Source of the DNA: Bacillota bacterium
GTDB taxonomy: Bacteria > Bacillota > Clostridia > Oscillospirales > Ruminococcaceae
Direction of reading: 5' to 3'
Length of the DNA stretch: 64,000 nucleotides
NCBI GenBank assembly: GCA_029572815.1
Contig: JAKPUQ010000089.1
Coordinates: 1-64,000 of the forward strand
Part shown: one piece after another, positions 16,385 to 23,414 of the stretch
Position numbering within the stretch: the first letter of the stretch is position 1
How the letters are laid out: each line of letters opens with the position of its first letter
The notes under the pieces: generated by a model
Databases searched by the model: none
What the model was told of the DNA's origin: nothing
What the model saw: the letters and a program-made list of their open reading frames with translations, nothing else
Translations under genes and position numbers: made by a program

Positions 16385-16780
16385 TCATAGAGATAGTTCT
16401 TCCTTATTATGCTCATTGGGTGAGCAGTTTATCAGCTTTTCGGGAGTTATGATGACTGTACATTTCAGTGACATTGCCCCCTTGAATGTATCCTCGGTGA
16501 GCTTCTGATAGTGGTCGTATGCTTCGCCCTCGGTAACAAGTTCGGCAGTCCCTTTTATCTGATACGCTTCACCTGTCAGCGGATCGGCGCAGGAAACAGC
16601 GATCTTGCCGTTTGCTATGAGGTTTTCCAGCGTTGTTTCAAGCAGAACAGCGCCTATCGCAAGCCTGCCGTCATCGCACACGCACTTAAATCCCACGGGA
16701 ACAACATTCGGCTCGTCATCGTAAGTGGCGATGTACCACAGATGCTCCTGAAACAGCTTTCTTACGTTATCGGGGATCAT
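16385..16780 (-). CDS. Pyridoxamine 5'-phosphate oxidase-like FMN-binding protein
   Basis: 131 residues with the split-barrel pattern of PNPOx-like proteins: LWYIATYDDEPNVVPVGFK, an LETTLENLIANGKIAVSC core strand set and a late CTVIITPEKL. Members bind FMN, F420 or heme and often act as small reductases. Second gene of the operon, 10 bases after the ferritin-like gene. It is the closest flavin protein to the rubredoxin fusion and could pass electrons to it (inference). Confidence 0.85.
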   Translation of the reverse strand: MIPDNVRKLFQEHLWYIATYDDEPNVVPVGFKCVCDDGRLAIGAVLLETTLENLIANGKIAVSCADPLTGEAYQIKGTAELVTEGEAYDHYQKLTEDTFKGAMSLKCTVIITPEKLINCSPNEHNKEELSL

Positions 16781-16790
16781 GGCTGTTGCT

Positions 16791-17249
16791 TCACACCTGC
16801 CCGTTCAGCCAGTTCTGCAAGCCTATCTTTTCGATGAGTTCAAGCTGCTGCTCTGCCCAGTACATATCCTCTTCCTCGTCCTGATAGTACTCCTTGAGGA
16901 TATCAAATGTGGTGTAATCGTCACGGGCTTCCTCAACCAGTGTTTTCAGCCACGCAAGACCGTCCTTTGATACCTGAAGATCGTACTTTATCCACTCGAT
17001 GACATCTGTGTAAACGGGAGCTTCCTTCTTTGCGCCGTTCTTTACCTCACCGCCGAGGTCAAGGATACGGTCGATGCACTTGTCAACATAGCCGCGCTCC
17101 TCAGAAGCGTGCTCTGCGTACTTCTCGCCCAGCTTGGAAAAGCCCTGTGCGGCGAATATCTTGGACTGGATAGCATGACCGTCTGCCTGCTGTGCTAAAT
17201 CTGTTACGATGATCTGTAATCCTTCGAGAATTTTCTTGTTATCTGCCAT
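16791..17249 (-). CDS. Ferritin-like di-iron protein (bacterioferritin/Dps-like)
   Basis: 152 residues, all helical in character, with paired E...ExxH type positions (KYAEHASEERGYVDK and YYQDEEEDMYWAEQQLELIEK), as expected of a ferritin-like four-helix bundle. It probably stores or oxidises iron, or detoxifies peroxide. First gene of the operon, with an AGGAGG ribosome site and a promoter overlapping an inverted repeat. Subfamily (bacterioferritin, Dps or rubrerythrin-like without rubredoxin) cannot be settled by eye. Confidence 0.82.
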   Translation of the reverse strand: MADNKKILEGLQIIVTDLAQQADGHAIQSKIFAAQGFSKLGEKYAEHASEERGYVDKCIDRILDLGGEVKNGAKKEAPVYTDVIEWIKYDLQVSKDGLAWLKTLVEEARDDYTTFDILKEYYQDEEEDMYWAEQQLELIEKIGLQNWLNGQV

Positions 17250-17282
17250 TTGAATGACCTCCTGAATTTATTTGGTAATTCC

Positions 17283-17311
17283 ATTGTAACAGAAAAACGG
17301 CAGAAAGTCCA
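17283..17311 (-). promoter_or_regulatory. Promoter of the ferritin/rubredoxin operon
   Basis: Minus strand TGGACT (17306-17311), 17-base spacer, TACAAT (17283-17288). Confidence 0.65.
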
Positions 17312-17339
17312 TTTAGAATTTCAGCCGTTTATAAAAATA
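17296..17339 (-). promoter_or_regulatory. Inverted repeat over the operon's -35 region
   Basis: AACGGC-T-GAAA / TTTC-T-GCCGTT arms with 12 bases between. It starts 30 bases after the TetR stop and contains the -35 box of the next promoter, so it can be a terminator of the TetR gene, an operator for the stress operon, or both. Confidence 0.55.
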
Positions 17340-17368
17340 TTTTGTATTTTTGCAGAATTACAAAAAGT

Positions 17369-17929
17369 TCAATCGTATAAGTATTGTTTCAGAGGTTCGG
17401 GCAGACTATGCTCCCATATTTCAGCGACTTTTTCAGGTGAAAGTGACATATCGCCCATGAGCCATTCCAGCATATGCTGGACAGTGCCGTAAGTATATAC
17501 CTTTATCATTCCGTATATCTCATCGGGGATATATTCCGTCATCAGCTTTTTGCGGACCTCGGTCAGCATCAGCTCACTGTTGACCTTTTGGACATACAGC
17601 ATAAACGAATCGTGACCGCTGGTGTGGCGGAGCGCATTGATGATGTACTCCCTGTTTGCAGTGAAATACTTAGCTCCGTCAAGCAAAGTATCCTTCCACA
17701 AATAGCCGCTATCACCGATCTTTGACATAATATCGCTCGATTCGTGAGTATATATCCACACGATGAGGTCATATTTGTCCTTGAAATGATTATAGAAAGT
17801 CGGCTGCGACATTCCGCAGTTATCTGTTATCTCGGTTATGGTTATCTTGTCGATACGCTTCTGTGCTGCAAGCTCCTGAAAAGACTCGGCAAGTATCTCT
17901 TTTGTGGTCTTTCGCTTCAAGTGGGTCAC
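17369..17929 (-). CDS. TetR-family regulator
   Basis: About 186 residues. DNA-binding part: TKEILAESFQELAAQKRIDKITITEI, split as helix 1 (TKEILAESFQELAAQK) and the HTH NCGMSQPTFYNHFKDKYDLI, a textbook TetR signature. C-terminal domain resembles the DhaS-like branch (YTYGTVQHMLEWLMGD). The start is uncertain: GTG at 17929 or the TTG at 17920, which is better spaced from AGGCGG. It lies directly before the ferritin operon and may control it. A paralog is at 27634. Confidence 0.88.
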   Translation of the reverse strand: MTHLKRKTTKEILAESFQELAAQKRIDKITITEITDNCGMSQPTFYNHFKDKYDLIVWIYTHESSDIMSKIGDSGYLWKDTLLDGAKYFTANREYIINALRHTSGHDSFMLYVQKVNSELMLTEVRKKLMTEYIPDEIYGMIKVYTYGTVQHMLEWLMGDMSLSPEKVAEIWEHSLPEPLKQYLYD

Positions 17930-17950
17930 CGCCTGTTCGTTGTGATATTA

Positions 17951-17979
17951 CTATTATAGCATAATCTGGCGGTAAGTTC
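17951..17979 (-). promoter_or_regulatory. Promoter of the TetR gene
   Basis: Minus strand TTGAAC (17974-17979), 17-base spacer, TATAAT (17951-17956). Confidence 0.75.
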
Positions 17980-18118
17980 AAGGCGAAATATCCTCTCGGG
18001 AAGCCGATCAGGATAGTTCTGTGTCATTAGGCTGCGGGCGGCGGTCATTCTGATGCTGATACAGATCAGCAGCATGATGTCAGTGCAGCCTGTCAACAGG
18101 CCGAGCAGATCACTGCTT

Positions 18119-18214
18119 TTATATCCTTTTCTCAAGCCATTCTGTCAGAAACCGCATCTGTTCCCCGGTGTGAAACCAATGCTCACCGTCAGGCATTACC
18201 GTACAGTGTTCCAT
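18119..18214 (-). pseudogene. C-terminal remnant of an alpha/beta hydrolase
   Basis: About 31 codons ending in TAA read HCTVMPDGEHWFHTGEQ then MRFLTEWLEKRI, which looks like the last segment, with the catalytic histidine, of a dienelactone hydrolase-like alpha/beta hydrolase. Nothing upstream on the same strand (18215-18512) continues the fold, so this is a leftover. That upstream gap holds one open plus-strand frame (18220-18474) with no ribosome site and no recognisable domain. Confidence 0.6.
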
Positions 18215-18512
18215 CCACCATGATCACTCTCCGCAGCAGAGAATACTACAGTGGCTTCTCATCTCCAGTGGAAGAAAGAATACCAGGACATTCTGATTCT
18301 GTTCCCGAGGGAGTCTTGATCATTATTCCGTCAGATGACTCATGCGAAAATGTAATTGCGCAGGTAGGATACAATAACGACAACAGCCGCACAGTTAATC
18401 AGACGAATAACTCGCCTAAGTCGCTGTCACGGCTGGAGATTTATCGTATGACGCGGAATGCGCTGAATGTGTAATGGGGGCATTATGTCCGCCCCTGAAC
18501 TTTATCAATTCT

Positions 18513-19493
18513 TTAATGCGCTTCAGTCATATACGCATTATAGATGTCTGAAGCTCTCTGTTCAACCTGATGAAACAGATTTCTGAGCTTAGAGTTATCG
18601 GAGCAGCGCAGATGTTTCATCGACCAGATGTCCCGGAACATCTCAGAATGACTATTATAGAAATCCATTGGATTATCATTGCACTGAGACATAACTGCCA
18701 GATATTTCTGTAGCTTGCTGATGAGCTGATTGTCCTTTGCATTGCTTTTTCCGCTGCGATTTTTCGCCCGTCGATAATGCGTCTCAATGTCCTCTGCACA
18801 GGTGATTGTTGTATAATAAAAAGATCTGAACTGATCATAGGTATATTTAGTTTTATCGACTGTGAAGCCCCAGCTTCCAAACACGGTTGGCTCAATCATA
18901 GAGATATACTCAACGATCAGACGATTCGTTTCAATATCATCCATTTTCGTTATGGATAGCCAGTAGAGATAGCAGTTATCCGCAACGCCAAGAATCATAA
19001 TTTCATTGTCATCTGCATAGTAGACCTGAATACAGCGATGTGCGGGGTTGGGCATATATTTCGGCTTTGCAGGCACCAAAAAGTTGTACTTCAGAATGTC
19101 CTTGTATTTTTCAAAAGCACCTGAAAGGCTGAAACTGTCCTTGATTCTTGAATAGTGTGAAAAAATCTCATCTGCTGCGGCAGGAAAGTTATAAGGGAAC
19201 AGCTTTAGTTGCTCATCATTATAGTATGTGTTTCCGATGACTGCATGAATATTTGCACACTTCGTTGGAATAAGTGCAGAAACATACGCAAAGATCTTCC
19301 GAATTGTATCCGTTTCTTTGATATCTGTGACGGAAAGCCAATATACTCCGTGGAATGCAATCATTCCAGCAATAATGATATCATCTGCATCTGTATAGAA
19401 CACCTTTATGTACGGCTTCTCATCTTCATCATTCGGATCAATTTCGTACATTTTATCATTTATACTGATACAGTTATGCTTCAGAATATCCAT
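18513..19493 (-). CDS. Unknown protein made of two copies of one domain
   Basis: 326 residues; no family recognised. The first two thirds are a tandem duplication. Copy 1 (about 1-120): ILKHNCISIN, PYIKVFYTDADDIIIAGM, YWLSVTDIKETDTIRKIFAYVS, ADEIFSHYSRIK. Copy 2 (about 133-250): ILKYNFLVP, RCIQVYYADDNEIMILGV, YWLSITKMDDIETNRLIVEYIS, AEDIETHYRRAK. The last 75 residues are a different helical tail. No signal peptide or membrane segment. Starts at ATG 19493 with AAGAGG upstream. The neighbours are remnants and unknown genes, so the context gives no function; it may belong to an acquired stretch. Confidence 0.75.
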   Translation of the reverse strand: MDILKHNCISINDKMYEIDPNDEDEKPYIKVFYTDADDIIIAGMIAFHGVYWLSVTDIKETDTIRKIFAYVSALIPTKCANIHAVIGNTYYNDEQLKLFPYNFPAAADEIFSHYSRIKDSFSLSGAFEKYKDILKYNFLVPAKPKYMPNPAHRCIQVYYADDNEIMILGVADNCYLYWLSITKMDDIETNRLIVEYISMIEPTVFGSWGFTVDKTKYTYDQFRSFYYTTITCAEDIETHYRRAKNRSGKSNAKDNQLISKLQKYLAVMSQCNDNPMDFYNSHSEMFRDIWSMKHLRCSDNSKLRNLFHQVEQRASDIYNAYMTEAH

Positions 19494-19596
19494 TTTAACA
19501 CCTCTTATCAGTAGTATACTGTATGTGCCTATATTTTATTATACATCAATACCAAAGAAAAAGCAAGGAGACGATATCGTGTTTTTCAGCCTTATA

Positions 19597-19740
19597 TCAG
19601 AAAATGCGGTCCACGGCATCGGGAGTGCAGCCTGTTATAGCTGACACCTCTGTGATAGTCAGCACATCAGGCACATCGAACCACACATCGTTCAGCTGTT
19701 CCCGAAAGCATTCCGGCGGTCGCTGCGGCTGAATCTTTTC
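19597..19740 (-). pseudogene. Possible helix-turn-helix/excisionase-like fragment
   Basis: A short minus-strand frame ending at 19597 contains LNDVWFDVPDVLTITEVSAI then TGCTPDAVDRIF, which resembles the start of an excisionase-type helix-turn-helix. The recognition half and wing are missing after the stop. No start codon with a ribosome site is convincing. Weak evidence; it may be a trace of a mobile element. Confidence 0.3.
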
Positions 19741-19777
19741 CGCTGCATTTTCAGATCGTATTATATATTCGATAAAA

Positions 19778-19802
19778 AATGGCTCAGGATCTCCGAGCCA
19801 TT
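19778..19802. terminator. Terminator of the YitT-like gene
   Basis: Stem AATGGCTC / GAGCCATT, with TTTTTTATC following on the minus strand and TTCTTTTTA on the plus strand. It begins just after the YitT stop at 19808. Confidence 0.85.
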
Positions 19803-19807
19803 TCTTT

Positions 19808-20692
19808 TTACATATCCTTTTTTCTGATAATATCTGAGACCTCCTGCAGCGAGATAAATGCAGCAGGATCAATATGGTGGACTATCTTTTTGAGTTTGTT
19901 GATCTGAAAGTGATTCACGATGAAATAAATGATCTCCTTGCTTTCCTTTGAATACCCTCCGATAGCATTTACTATCGTACCGCTTGAATCAAAATTTTCA
20001 GCCAGTGCATCAGATATTTCGCCTGCATTTGTGGTAACTATCATAGCACACTTTGACTTGTCAATTCCCTCTACCACAAAATCAACTGTGCGTGAGCCGA
20101 TATAGTATGTCACGATTGAATAAAGCGGTAATATCCAGCTTTTTATCGTAATTCCGCAAATGATATACAAAATGGTATTGAATACCATAACGAATGTGCC
20201 GATAGAAATGCCTATCTTCTTTGAAAAGATTACAGACAGAACGTCTATGCCGTCAATAGCACCGCCGAACCTGATCGTAAGTCCGCTGCCTATACCCGAA
20301 ATAACACCGCCGAAAATAGCACACAACAAAAGGTCTGAGCCTGCAAGCGGAGATATGAAGGAAACATCTATCGGAAACACATTCATTATCATAAATGACA
20401 TCAGTGAATATACACCGACTGTGAAGATCGAATATATCGTAAATGCGATGCCCTGCTTTCTCAGTCCAAAGGCAAATATCGGGATATTCAGCAGTAGCAG
20501 AAATAATGATAGTGTCATACCTGACGGTGTGACCTGATCAAGCAGCATCGACAAACCTGAAATTCCGCTGTCATACAGCTTTACGAGGAAAAGAAAAACT
20601 GTAACACCGAAAGCGTTGATGATACCTGCGATCGTAAGTGCGATAAACACTTTAGGCTCAAGTTCTTTCATGACTGATCTTATCTTTCTCAA
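19808..20692 (-). CDS. YitT-family membrane protein (DUF161 + DUF2179)
   Basis: About 294 residues: five to six membrane segments (IALTIAGIINAFGVTVFLFL, LSLFLLLLNIPIFAFGL and others), the loop RFGGAIDGIDVLSVIF, then a cytosolic DUF2179 domain (SKCAMIVTTNAGEISDALAE ... FIVNHFQINKLKKIVHHIDP). Function of YitT proteins is unknown to me. I prefer the TTG at 20692, which follows GGAG at normal spacing; the ATG at 20671 or the longer frame from 20755 are alternatives. It is flanked by terminators and so is probably a single-gene unit. Confidence 0.85.
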   Translation of the reverse strand: MRKIRSVMKELEPKVFIALTIAGIINAFGVTVFLFLVKLYDSGISGLSMLLDQVTPSGMTLSLFLLLLNIPIFAFGLRKQGIAFTIYSIFTVGVYSLMSFMIMNVFPIDVSFISPLAGSDLLLCAIFGGVISGIGSGLTIRFGGAIDGIDVLSVIFSKKIGISIGTFVMVFNTILYIICGITIKSWILPLYSIVTYYIGSRTVDFVVEGIDKSKCAMIVTTNAGEISDALAENFDSSGTIVNAIGGYSKESKEIIYFIVNHFQINKLKKIVHHIDPAAFISLQEVSDIIRKKDM

Positions 20693-20750
20693 TTGCTCAC
20701 TTCTCCTTTCATATGTGCTGCACCTTGTTTTTTCCAAAATTGTATTGATA

Positions 20751-20789
20751 AACACAACCGTATTCCCGATGTGAGAATACGGCTGTGTT
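20751..20789. terminator. Hairpin between the small membrane gene and YitT
   Basis: Stem AACACAACCGTATTC / GAATACGGCTGTGTT (one G-T pair), 15 pairs, loop of nine. It lies 44 bases after the stop of the small gene at 20833 and upstream of YitT. Confidence 0.75.
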
Positions 20790-20832
20790 ATTATGTCAAC
20801 TTATAGTTTCAAGACCTGTCGTGCAGATGATC

Positions 20833-20973
20833 TTAGTCTTCCTCATGCTCATCCGCCTCACTCTCGTTCTTCTTTTCAGCAGGACGATTCGTGTCTCTTG
20901 AAATGAAGAAATCGAGTGCGAGCATTCCGATTATCAATAAAACACATAAAACTACCATTACTATCTTAAACAT
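20833..20973 (-). CDS. Small single-span membrane protein
   Basis: 46 residues from an ATG at 20973 with a strong GGAGG ribosome site. It opens MFKIVMVVLCVLLIIGMLAL, one membrane helix, and ends in a highly charged tail (RDTNRPAEKKNESEADEHEED). The layout fits a small regulatory or assembly peptide at the membrane; no family recognised. Good ribosome site, amphipathic layout and a following terminator support a real gene. Confidence 0.65.
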   Translation of the reverse strand: MFKIVMVVLCVLLIIGMLALDFFISRDTNRPAEKKNESEADEHEED

Positions 20974-21015
20974 AAATTATGCCTCCGTCATATTGTTATT
21001 TGAGTTTTGTTCCTT

Positions 21016-21432
21016 TCACAATAAACGGAGAATTTTTTTGCGCCCATCCTGGTCATGAATATATTTTATGATCGATTTCTGACTGTAATCGGCTCTGCTC
21101 CTGAGCAGTAATGCCGAAGCCAGGAGCAGCAGCGAGATCTGTAAAAAAACCAGACCTCCATAAAAATAAATACTGAATAGCTGTGGTCTGTCAAATCGCC
21201 TTACGGAGTGTACACTCGTAATTCTCGATCGGCTAATGGGGAGAAGTTCTTCTGTGTATGCAGCAACAGGAAGGGATAGTATATTACTGCCCACTATCCT
21301 TGTATCTGGATACAGCGATCCGGATCGTGAACTGTCAGCTCCTCTGATATTGTTGCCGGCAAGGAACAGAGGAAGAACGGATAATGCCATCAGCAGGGCA
21401 AATGCCCTCATGAAATGCTTCATTTGTTTCAT
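21016..21432 (-). CDS. Unknown exported/membrane protein
   Basis: 138 residues from an ATG at 21432 (GGAGGGAGAAG upstream). A signal-like helix (FMRAFALLMALSVLPLFLAG) is followed by a polar stretch and a second membrane helix near residues 89-111 (YFYGGLVFLQISLLLLASAL). The short basic tail ends KYIHDQDGRKKILRLL. No recognised domain. Its own promoter lies at 21493-21522. Confidence 0.6.
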   Translation of the reverse strand: MKQMKHFMRAFALLMALSVLPLFLAGNNIRGADSSRSGSLYPDTRIVGSNILSLPVAAYTEELLPISRSRITSVHSVRRFDRPQLFSIYFYGGLVFLQISLLLLASALLLRSRADYSQKSIIKYIHDQDGRKKILRLL

Positions 21433-21492
21433 CTTCTCCCTCCCTTAAATAGATAGTAATCGGTAGTGTTCCTGATTTATAAGAACAGTTCT

Positions 21493-21522
21493 ATTATATC
21501 ATACACACAGGAAAAAAGTCAA
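21493..21522 (-). promoter_or_regulatory. Promoter of the gene at 21016-21432
   Basis: Minus strand TTGACT (21517-21522), 18-base spacer, TATAAT (21493-21498). Confidence 0.75.
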
Positions 21523-21717
21523 TGAAACTCCAAGGGAAGCCGGTGGTCATCTTGACAACAGGCAAAAAACCGATATACTTTTTACAGCACATCATGTAAG
21601 GAGGCAACTACTGACAAGCCGTATAAAGTTTATGATCCTCAATCTTGTATAGTTGGTGCATGGGATCTCTGTTGATGATGACGGCGATTTCGGAGGGTGG
21701 ATTTCTCGGAAATGGGA
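21523..21717. other. Intergenic stretch with no gene seen
   Basis: Between two divergent promoters (21493-21522 minus, 21718-21746 plus) I find no reading frame with a ribosome site, no hairpin of note and no repeat. Together with its flanks it makes a gap of about 390 bases. Confidence 0.5.
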
Positions 21718-21746
21718 TTGTTTTTTCGGGGAAAAAATGGTATAAT
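21718..21746 (+). promoter_or_regulatory. Promoter of the gene at 21819
   Basis: TTGTTT (21718-21723), 17-base spacer, TATAAT (21741-21746). Confidence 0.7.
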
Positions 21747-21818
21747 GAAAAGCAACAGCTATCACTTGATTAACTTGAATTAATTTGATTTAAATCACTA
21801 TCTTATAAGGAGATTGAA

Positions 21819-22433
21819 ATGGGACAAGATACATATATAAATGCAACTATCTTTGAAAGGTCGACTGGAAAGCGTATTTCAGAAGAATGGTTTACTGTAT
21901 ATTGGGACTGTCATGATACGGCAAAAGTTACAGCGATGATGTGGAGTCAAATACTTAGCAAATATACAGATATTAGCGGATCGGAAGAAGATCGCCGTAT
22001 CACTTTTCCGCAAACTGCTCTCAGAGAAATGACAAGCTGCCTGTTCAGCTATGCTGTTGTACCCGAATGTGATCGTTATGATTATCTGTGGAAAAAAGGG
22101 TTCTGGGATGCTGAAAACAGAGGAAGGATAAACGATATACCATACCGGCAACAATCAGAAAAACTTAGTTTTATCAGATGGGATTCAATACAGGATGATG
22201 AGGAAACCTTTTTAAGAGGAGCAATGCTGCTAAGGAAATTTATCTGCGAATTGGACAGGATTCATTATGAAAACAATTATACGCCGCTACCTGCAAGCAA
22301 CTGTGACGACCTTGAATCAGGTGGAAAATGTTTACTTCCGGACAGCTTTATTTTGGACAAATCCGACCTGAATAAGTATAAAGCAAATCCACGATCGTAT
22401 GAGTGGAGATTTGAGTTTGTGGATTCCTATTAA
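21819..22433 (+). CDS. Unknown cytosolic protein
   Basis: 204 residues, ATG preceded by AAGGAGATTGAA. Begins MGQDTYINATIFERSTGKRI and is rich in Trp, Tyr and acidic residues, without signal peptide or membrane segment. No domain recognised. It has its own promoter and terminator, so it is a single-gene unit in the region of unknown genes. The style (GQDTY opening, small polar protein) recalls immunity-type or accessory proteins but nothing specific supports that. Confidence 0.7.
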   Translation: MGQDTYINATIFERSTGKRISEEWFTVYWDCHDTAKVTAMMWSQILSKYTDISGSEEDRRITFPQTALREMTSCLFSYAVVPECDRYDYLWKKGFWDAENRGRINDIPYRQQSEKLSFIRWDSIQDDEETFLRGAMLLRKFICELDRIHYENNYTPLPASNCDDLESGGKCLLPDSFILDKSDLNKYKANPRSYEWRFEFVDSY

Positions 22434-22453
22434 CCTACAACATATATAAAACC

Positions 22454-22486
22454 AATGCAGAGCAACACCAGCTCTGCATTTTTTAT
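22454..22486 (+). terminator. Rho-independent terminator
   Basis: AATGCAGAGC / GCTCTGCATT stem with a seven-base loop and a TTTTTT tail, 20 bases after the stop at 22433. Confidence 0.9.
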
Positions 22487-22644
22487 GCCATTTCAAAATT
22501 CCCCATAACAATTTCACGATGAGAAAAGTTTTATAGCGCACAGGGCGTCATGCGTACTGCAATGTATTTACTTATACCTTCAAGTGTAATGTGTGAAAGA
22601 TACTGAGCAATTATGAATTTTTTGTAAATACTGAATGCAATTCA

Positions 22645-22673
22645 TTGACTTTAATTCAGTTCTATGATAGAAT
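22645..22673 (+). promoter_or_regulatory. Promoter of TetR gene at 22707
   Basis: TTGACT (22645-22650), 17-base spacer, TAGAAT (22668-22673). The palindrome TGAATGCAATTCA (22632-22644) abuts the -35 box and may be the autoregulatory site. Confidence 0.72.
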
Positions 22674-22706
22674 ACTCTCAGGACAAGCTCATGGAGGGCG
22701 GATACA

Positions 22707-23327
22707 ATGGAGAAAAAAATAAAGATCAGGCAGGTAAGAGCAGCCGAAACACGAAAAAGAATTATTTCGGCAGCAAAAAAACTTATCACGGAAAACGGCT
22801 TTGAGAACGTATCTGTCGAGGATATTGCTAAGGAAGCCGAGGTATCAACAGGCTCCTTCTACACCTACTTCAAAAGAAAAGAGGATATTATTGAGGAGCT
22901 CAACCAGGTAAACTTCTATCGCCTTGCGGAGATAGCCAATGAGATGACAGACAAGGACTTTGATGATCGGATGAAATACTACTGCCGCGAATTTCTGGCT
23001 GAAATTGAACGTGTCGGGATAGCGATCTGCAGGCAGTGGATACGCAACAATATCGCTCCCGTCAAGATGGTCATCTCGGACAGGGAAACCACAAAATATG
23101 AGCATGACTATATTGCGATGCGTTCTCTCCTTGAGGAAGGCGTAAGGAGAGGCGAGCTGACCGATGGCGTCCCGGTAGGCGAGCTTGCGCTGTTTATAAA
23201 CGCACAGCTTTACGGGCTTATGGTTGCGTGGTGCATGACCGATGCTTCTGTGATCGGCTCGGAGAAAACCGATCTATTCTACGAAACCATTTTAAAACCT
23301 GCACTTATGCCTTACAGACAAGGATAA
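22707..23327 (+). CDS. TetR-family regulator
   Basis: 206 residues. N-terminal HTH: AAETRKRIISAAKKLITENG and IAKEAEVSTGSFYTYFKRKED are typical TetR. The C-terminal ligand domain is not assigned. ATG follows GGAGGGCGGATACA. The dxs gene starts 87 bases downstream on the same strand, with a short open tail between (SPADVEEIIKMSL then stop), possibly a remnant of a deleted gene. Target probably itself and the genes downstream. Confidence 0.9.
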   Translation: MEKKIKIRQVRAAETRKRIISAAKKLITENGFENVSVEDIAKEAEVSTGSFYTYFKRKEDIIEELNQVNFYRLAEIANEMTDKDFDDRMKYYCREFLAEIERVGIAICRQWIRNNIAPVKMVISDRETTKYEHDYIAMRSLLEEGVRRGELTDGVPVGELALFINAQLYGLMVAWCMTDASVIGSEKTDLFYETILKPALMPYRQG

Positions 23328-23414
23328 AAGGAGGTACAACTCTCTCCCCTGCTGATGTTGAGGAGATAATTAAGATGTCTTTGTGATAATAAGTATAAAA
23401 CGGAGGATAAAACT

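Noticed and set aside
18220-18474. 84-codon plus-strand frame with N-rich stretch
   Set aside because: No ribosome site and no recognisable domain; likely chance.
19597-19872. Integrase or excisionase gene of an active mobile element
   Set aside because: Only a fragment of a helix-turn-helix start; no integrase, no transposase, no attachment repeats seen.
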